This document shows positions 59,828-64,000 of a DNA stretch of 64,000 bases, in pieces. A program made the position numbers and the translations under genes. The stretch spans positions 29,465,795-29,529,794 of the forward strand of contig NC_091298.1 of NCBI RefSeq assembly GCF_038502225.1. The letters run 5' to 3'. Each line of letters begins with the position of its first letter. Position 1 is the stretch's first letter. This stretch comes from Cherax quadricarinatus (taxonomy: Eukaryota; Arthropoda; Malacostraca; Decapoda; Parastacidae). The notes beneath the pieces were generated by a model. It was not told the origin of the DNA. It made no database searches and saw only the letters and a program-made list of their open reading frames with translations.

Positions 59828-60475
59828 CTCGACGATGCTAACATATGGCATCTTGATATACAGCTAACTTATACACACTATAGACTGTAGGTATTATGGC
59901 TCAGGGGTGATTCTAAACAATATCAATGTACACAACAGTCAAACATAAAGAACAATACATAATGATAATTGATTGTACTGCATTACAGATTATATCACAA
60001 ATCACTGTAATTGATAGAATCAATGATGGTATAGATTAACGAAAGAGATCAAAGAGAAAGAGAAGATCGACAAAGAGAAGAGAAGATCTGTATTCGTGTG
60101 ATCTGTGGATTCTGAGGAAATATATTTACAAAGAAAGTGTTTAACAGAAAAGGCAGACTTGGTACACATAAGTCTTTTACTGCTAAATCTCAGAATTCGG
60201 AGAGAACGTGAACACTTAAAAAAAATTATTTTTGATCTTCAGTAAGATGATATAGTAAACACACAGTTGAAATACTCTCTAGACTAGATTATCTATAGAG
60301 ATTATTTACATTTAACCCCGGTTCTGCTAGGGTGAGATTTACATGTGCAGAGTGGTCATCATCTCGGGATGGGGGGGGGGGGGCGTTCAAACTCTGTAGC
60401 AACGGCTCACACGTGCTTTTGTTGAGGATCTAAATTGATATTTACAAATGATACTTGTGGATTCCTCATTACTTG

Positions 60476-61123
60476 TCATGTACATAAGGAATAACGACAA
60501 TCAGGTTGTTCGTCTGTTTGGTTGTTAGAGGTAGAGGGTACTGTGTCAGGAGGATTGTCAGAGTCTGTCACATTTGTCTGGGTGTTAGGAACTTCATCAT
60601 CATCGCATATCAACTTCATATGATCTAAATACAATTCTTTAAACTGACCAGTACTGATTTCTCGAACTTTATACTTATTGCCACTGACATGTTTGACTAC
60701 TCGATATCGACCAACAAACTTTTGATCGAGGTTAGGCATTGCAGATGTTTTATTAAACTTAATCAGCATAATTCTTGAACTTATTTTGATTTTGATTGGC
60801 TTTGCTCGAGTTTTAGTGACTCTTATAAATTCTGCTGTTGATTTATGAAGTGTTTCTCGGATTCTTCTAAAAATACCTTGAGCTAAGCTGGTACGAGTCG
60901 CTATGAAATCATCAGGATTGTAATTTAGTGTCTGATTAGAATATAACTCATATGGTAAATGCATATCTACACCATACAATGCACAATGTGGAGTCTCACC
61001 TATAGAAGCATTGTAAACAGAATTTATGGCACACTGAACATCAGGTATAACTTCATCCCAGGATGCAATGATGGGATTAATAGTGGCTCTCAACACATCG
61101 AGTACTTTCTTATTAGCTAGCAA
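60476..61123 (-). pseudogene. Ty3/gypsy integrase C-terminal part
   Basis: 215 residues open. VLDVLRATINPIIASWDEVI, VQCAINSVYNASIGETPHCA and LYGVDMHLPYELY correspond to the integrase segment just after the catalytic Glu (W...L......YN...H.s.g.sP....yG). Then come MLIKFNKTSAMPNLDQKFVG and RYRVVKHVSGNKYKVREIST, the SH3-like GPY-type C-terminal fold (usually KL.P.f.GPy.V), and an acidic Thr/Asn-rich tail. The N-terminal zinc finger and the D,D part of the core are deleted. Not functional alone. Confidence 0.8.
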
Positions 61124-61150
61124 GCGAGCTTATCTATAAAGTAGCTGAGA

Positions 61151-62454
61151 TTATCGAAGCATGTATACTACAAAAGTACACGGTAACGCTTCTGACATAT
61201 TACCAAACCAGTGCTTTCCTACATCCATCCTAAATCTGAATTTTTCCAACTTAAAACCATTGCTGTGACTTCTGTCTTGGCTAGATATTTTTAGTACGCT
61301 ATTTACATTCCCTTTATTTACTCCTGTTTTCCATTTATACACCTCAATCACATCCCCCTCTAATTCTACGCCTTTCTAGAGAGTGCAGATTCAGGACCCT
61401 CAGTCTATTCTCATAGGGAAGATTTCTGATAAATGGGATTAACTTTGTCATCCTCCTTTGCATGTTTTTCCAGTGCATTTATATCCATTCTGTAATACGG
61501 CGACCAAAATTGAGCAGCATAATCTAAATGAGGCCTAACCAAAAATATATAGAGTTGAAGAACAACCTGAGGGCTTCTATTATACTTCTTGATATGAAGT
61601 GAATACTGATGCACTGTTGTCTTGGTTTCAAATTACTGCTAACCAGAAGTCCCAAATTCTTTTCGCACTCAGTAATATTAAGATCTACATTAATTAGTTT
61701 ATATGTGGCATGATTATTTTCCTGTCCAATATTTAGATCTCGGCATTTGTCTATATTAAACTGCATCTGCCACTTCTCCGACCATTGTATCAGTCTAATC
61801 AGTCTATTCCAATCTTCCTGGAGCGCCCTTAATGTCCTCGTCAGCATGAATTCGACGGCCTGTTTTGGTGTCATCGGCAAACTTGTTTATGTCGCTATTT
61901 ATTCCCTCTTCTATATCGTTTATGTACATAATAACATATTCATTACCTTGATCTGCCTCCTCAAATACCTTAGTGACAAAAGTTAATAAATTCGTAACGC
62001 AGGAACGCCCTTTTGTAAAACCGTCCTGAGATTCATTAATCAATTTATGCCTTTCAAGATGGCTACGAACTGCCTCGGCAATTATTGATTCCATAAATTT
62101 TCCCACTATGGAGGTTAGGCTTATTGGTCTATAGTTCGAAACTATGGACCTGTCATCTACTCTGAATATACGTATCACATTTGCCATTCTCCATTTATCT
62201 GGCACTATGCCAGTTTGTAATGATGTGTTGAAAAGATTAGCCAAAGGATTGCCAAGCTCCTCTTTAAATTCCTTTAGAACCCTTGCGTACAGTTCATCAG
62301 GGCCTGGGGATTTGTTAGGTTTCAATTTATCTGTTTGTCTAAGGATCATGTCACTTATGACCCTAATCGTGCATAGGTTATTATCACCCTGTTCTACATA
62401 ATTTATTATTTCTGGAATATTGCTAGTATCTCCTATGTAAAAACTGAGAGGCAA
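61151..62454 (-). pseudogene. CR1-like (second family) reverse transcriptase, broken
   Basis: 62454-61804: LKPNKSPGPDELYARVLKEF, SNYRPISLTSIVGKFMESII, DGFTKGRSCVTNLLTFVTKV, then a direct jump to YINDIEEGINSDINKFADDT. The stretch between TNLL and YIND that holds the first catalytic Asp and GVPQGS is deleted. 61880-61524 and 61614-61411: MQFNIDKCRDLNIGQENNHA, ECEKNLGLLVSSNLKPRQQC and FLVRPHLDYAAQFWSPYYRM. 61351-61151: MIEVYKWKTGVNKGNVNSVL, RFRMDVGKHWFGN, where the LTR element enters. Dead. Confidence 0.85.
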
Positions 62455-62459
62455 TAAGA

Positions 62460-63560
62460 GTTAAAAATTTCACACATTTCCTTATCACTGTCGGTGAGGT
62501 GAACCGAGTAACTTTCGAGTGGGCCTATCTTGTCCCTAAACTTACTTCTTTATACCTGAAGAATTCTTTTGGGTTAGCCTTCAGTTCTCTTGCGACTTTA
62601 ACCTCATAATCTCTCTCTGCTTTTCCTATTCCTTTTTTTATTTCTCTAACTGAATATATTGATTTCTTAACTGCCCCTCTCCTCTTTTGATTCACCTATA
62701 TATGCCTCTCTTTTGACCAATGAGATGTTTTAGGATCATTTTTGTTTGATCTGATTTCCCTATTCAGAACATAAGTTGTCTGACAGCTAGAACTATGCTC
62801 TGGAAAACGTCATATCGACAACCATCACCACCTACCTGACCCATAGTCAGATCATTCCAGTTCAGCCTACCCAGGTAATTTCTCAGTCCTATGAAATCAG
62901 CCAAGCAGAAGTCAGGGACAGACTTGATTGCCATTATTAGGATAATTTCATGATATATGAAAACGAGTGATTTTTTTTATCACTTTCCTCAAGCTCATTA
63001 TTAACCTCAAGAATATTAATTAATGATTCCCTGCTAGCAAGAACAAGTGAAGCAGGTTGTTTCCTCTGGTTGGTTCCGTCACAAACTGTTTTAAAAAACA
63101 ATCCTGAATCGTATCAAGAGTGTCGTTTGACTCAGATTTCCTGTCAAATTGCTCCAGTCAATTTGTCTTAAGTTAAAATCTCCCATTAGCACAACATTTT
63201 ACGTATGTAGATGCCTTAGGAATTTCGTCACATAGAAGTTTACTGCACTCCTGAAACTCAAAAAGGTCTTAGTACCCTAGAACAGTTAAACATAATGAAA
63301 TAGGTCTTAGTATTCCAGAAAACTTGTACTGAAATAGGTCTTTGTTCTCTAGAAAAGTTATATTGAAATAGGTTTTAGTACTCTAAAACAGATTAACTCC
63401 AGTCAAAATACTAAAGTCTGGCATTTCTGGCAGAGAACTAGGCTGCCTCAGCTGTGAGGTAAACATGAAAAACATCACTGGATGTAGCAACTTCACAGCA
63501 AATGAAAAAGGATATTGAGGATATTGAAGCTTGTAGTTTCCTGTAATCTCGGTTGAAAGC
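62460..63560. other. LINE 5' scraps and unique sequence
   Basis: Besides the endonuclease and linker scraps of the second CR1-like family, GAAATAGGTCTTAGTA-like units repeat at 63260-63390 (about 40-bp spacing). No gene. Confidence 0.5.
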
Positions 63561-63569
63561 TGAGTTGAG

Positions 63570-64000
63570 TGATGGAGGGGATCAGGAATAGGGGTGGGAA
63601 GAGGGAGGGGGATCAGGAGGGATAGAAAAATGGAGGGGGATCAGGAGGAGGGGCAGGAAGAGGGAGGGGAATCAGGAGGAGGGGTGGGAAGAGGGAGGGG
63701 TATTAGGAGGAGGGGTGGGAAGAGGGAGGGGGATCGGGAGGAGGAGTAGGGAGAAAGAGGGAGATCAAAAGAAGGGGTAGGGAGAAGGAAGGGGATCAAG
63801 GGGAGGGGTGGGAAGAGGGAGGGAATCAGGAAGGACAGGAAGAAGGAGGGGGTGTTCGGAAGTGGGAAGGGGTTTGCGGGAGGGGAAGAGAAAAGGGGTG
63901 TGGGAACGGGGAAGAGGACATGGAAAGGGGAAGAGAGAGGTGGTAAGGGATAGATAGGGGAAGAGGGAAAGGGGAAGAGAGGAAAAGAGGAAGGGGGAAG
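63570..64000. repeat. Polypurine minisatellite (GGGAAGAGGGAGGGG units)
   Basis: About 430 bp of almost pure purine on the plus strand, with irregular 30-35 bp units such as GATCAGGAGGAGGGGTGGGA. It continues past the right window edge. Confidence 0.92.

Larger units (their letters stand above)
59565..61197 (-). mobile_element. Internally deleted Ty3/gypsy element nested in the LINE
   Basis: On the minus strand the element starts TGTCAGAAGCGTTACCGTGT at 61197 and ends in ACGACA at 59565. The first about 80 bp (61197-61115) recur at 59827-59745 as the start of the 3' LTR (TGTCAGTAGTGTTACTGTGT), which runs to 59565 (about 263 bp). The 5' LTR is cut after those 80 bp and joined straight to integrase at a TTGCTAGCT microhomology, so gag, protease, RT and RNase H are gone. 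Confidence 0.78.
59283..63250 (-). mobile_element. CR1-like LINE of a second family, interrupted by a Ty3/gypsy element
   Basis: Minus-strand order: endonuclease scrap near 63100-63200 (VVLMGDFNLRQIDWSNLTGN), linker near 62550-62640 (KVARELKANPKEFFRYK), RT (62454-61804), C-terminus (61880-61151), a break, then the C-terminal end (VIEAKTLDNFKNRLDKYMSG) at 59565-59440. The 3' tail has TTCTTATATTCTTATG antisense at 59283. The break coincides exactly with an LTR element (59565-61197). Confidence 0.85.

Overview
This window looks like transposon-rich intergenic DNA from a large arthropod genome. A decapod crustacean is my best guess, because the mix of long (TA)n, (CA)n, (CT)n and (TTA)n tracts with RTE-, CR1-, Penelope- and Ty3/gypsy-like elements is typical of that group. 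The species assignment is inference. I found no host protein gene, rRNA or true tRNA gene. Every long ORF that can be interpreted is a mobile-element protein or a tandem-repeat artefact.

Layout. 0-15.8 kb: an RTE-like LINE on the minus strand whose endonuclease-RT frame is open to the left window edge; a foldback element; a truncated copy of a restriction-endonuclease LINE (REL-LINE); a MITE; a decayed Ty3/gypsy pol; then an old minus-strand RTE-like LINE (9.4-15.8 kb) apparently split by a 3.2 kb stack of insertions (SINE-like repeats, a minisatellite, a Tigger/pogo remnant and two structured retroelement tails). 15.8-27 kb: microsatellites, MITEs, a tRNA-derived SINE, a near-full-length decayed RTE-like LINE (19.8-23.2 kb), a Penelope-type GIY-YIG fragment, a MITE with a 10 bp direct repeat at its ends, and more REL-LINE and MITE pieces.

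27.1-30.8 kb holds the most striking object: an apparently complete LINE with one intact 982-codon ORF (N-terminal zinc finger, RT with YLDD, CCHC knuckle, restriction-like endonuclease), sitting between (TA)n tracts. 31.1-33.5 kb is a lightly damaged, 5'-truncated RTE-like LINE with its poly(A) tail, followed by a chain of palindrome, MITE and tRNA-like foldback separated by (TA)n. 36.4-41.5 kb is a 5 kb minisatellite complex of three related families.

42.5-54.2 kb is a cluster of four copies of one CR1-like LINE. The first keeps the end of ORF1 and a fully open 969-codon ORF2. The cluster also holds a minus-strand L2-like LINE. 54.2-59 kb is mostly AT-rich unique sequence with SINE-like fragments, a 15-bp minisatellite and a (TA)n-linked hairpin repeat. 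59.3-63.3 kb is a CR1-like LINE of a second family, interrupted by a small internally deleted Ty3/gypsy element. The window ends in a polypurine minisatellite.

Overall theme: many unrelated elements (REL-LINE, MITE, foldbacks, small palindromes) are bounded on both sides by (TA)n, while the CR1-like elements are bounded by (CA)n. This suggests microsatellites act as insertion targets, or that element ends seed them.
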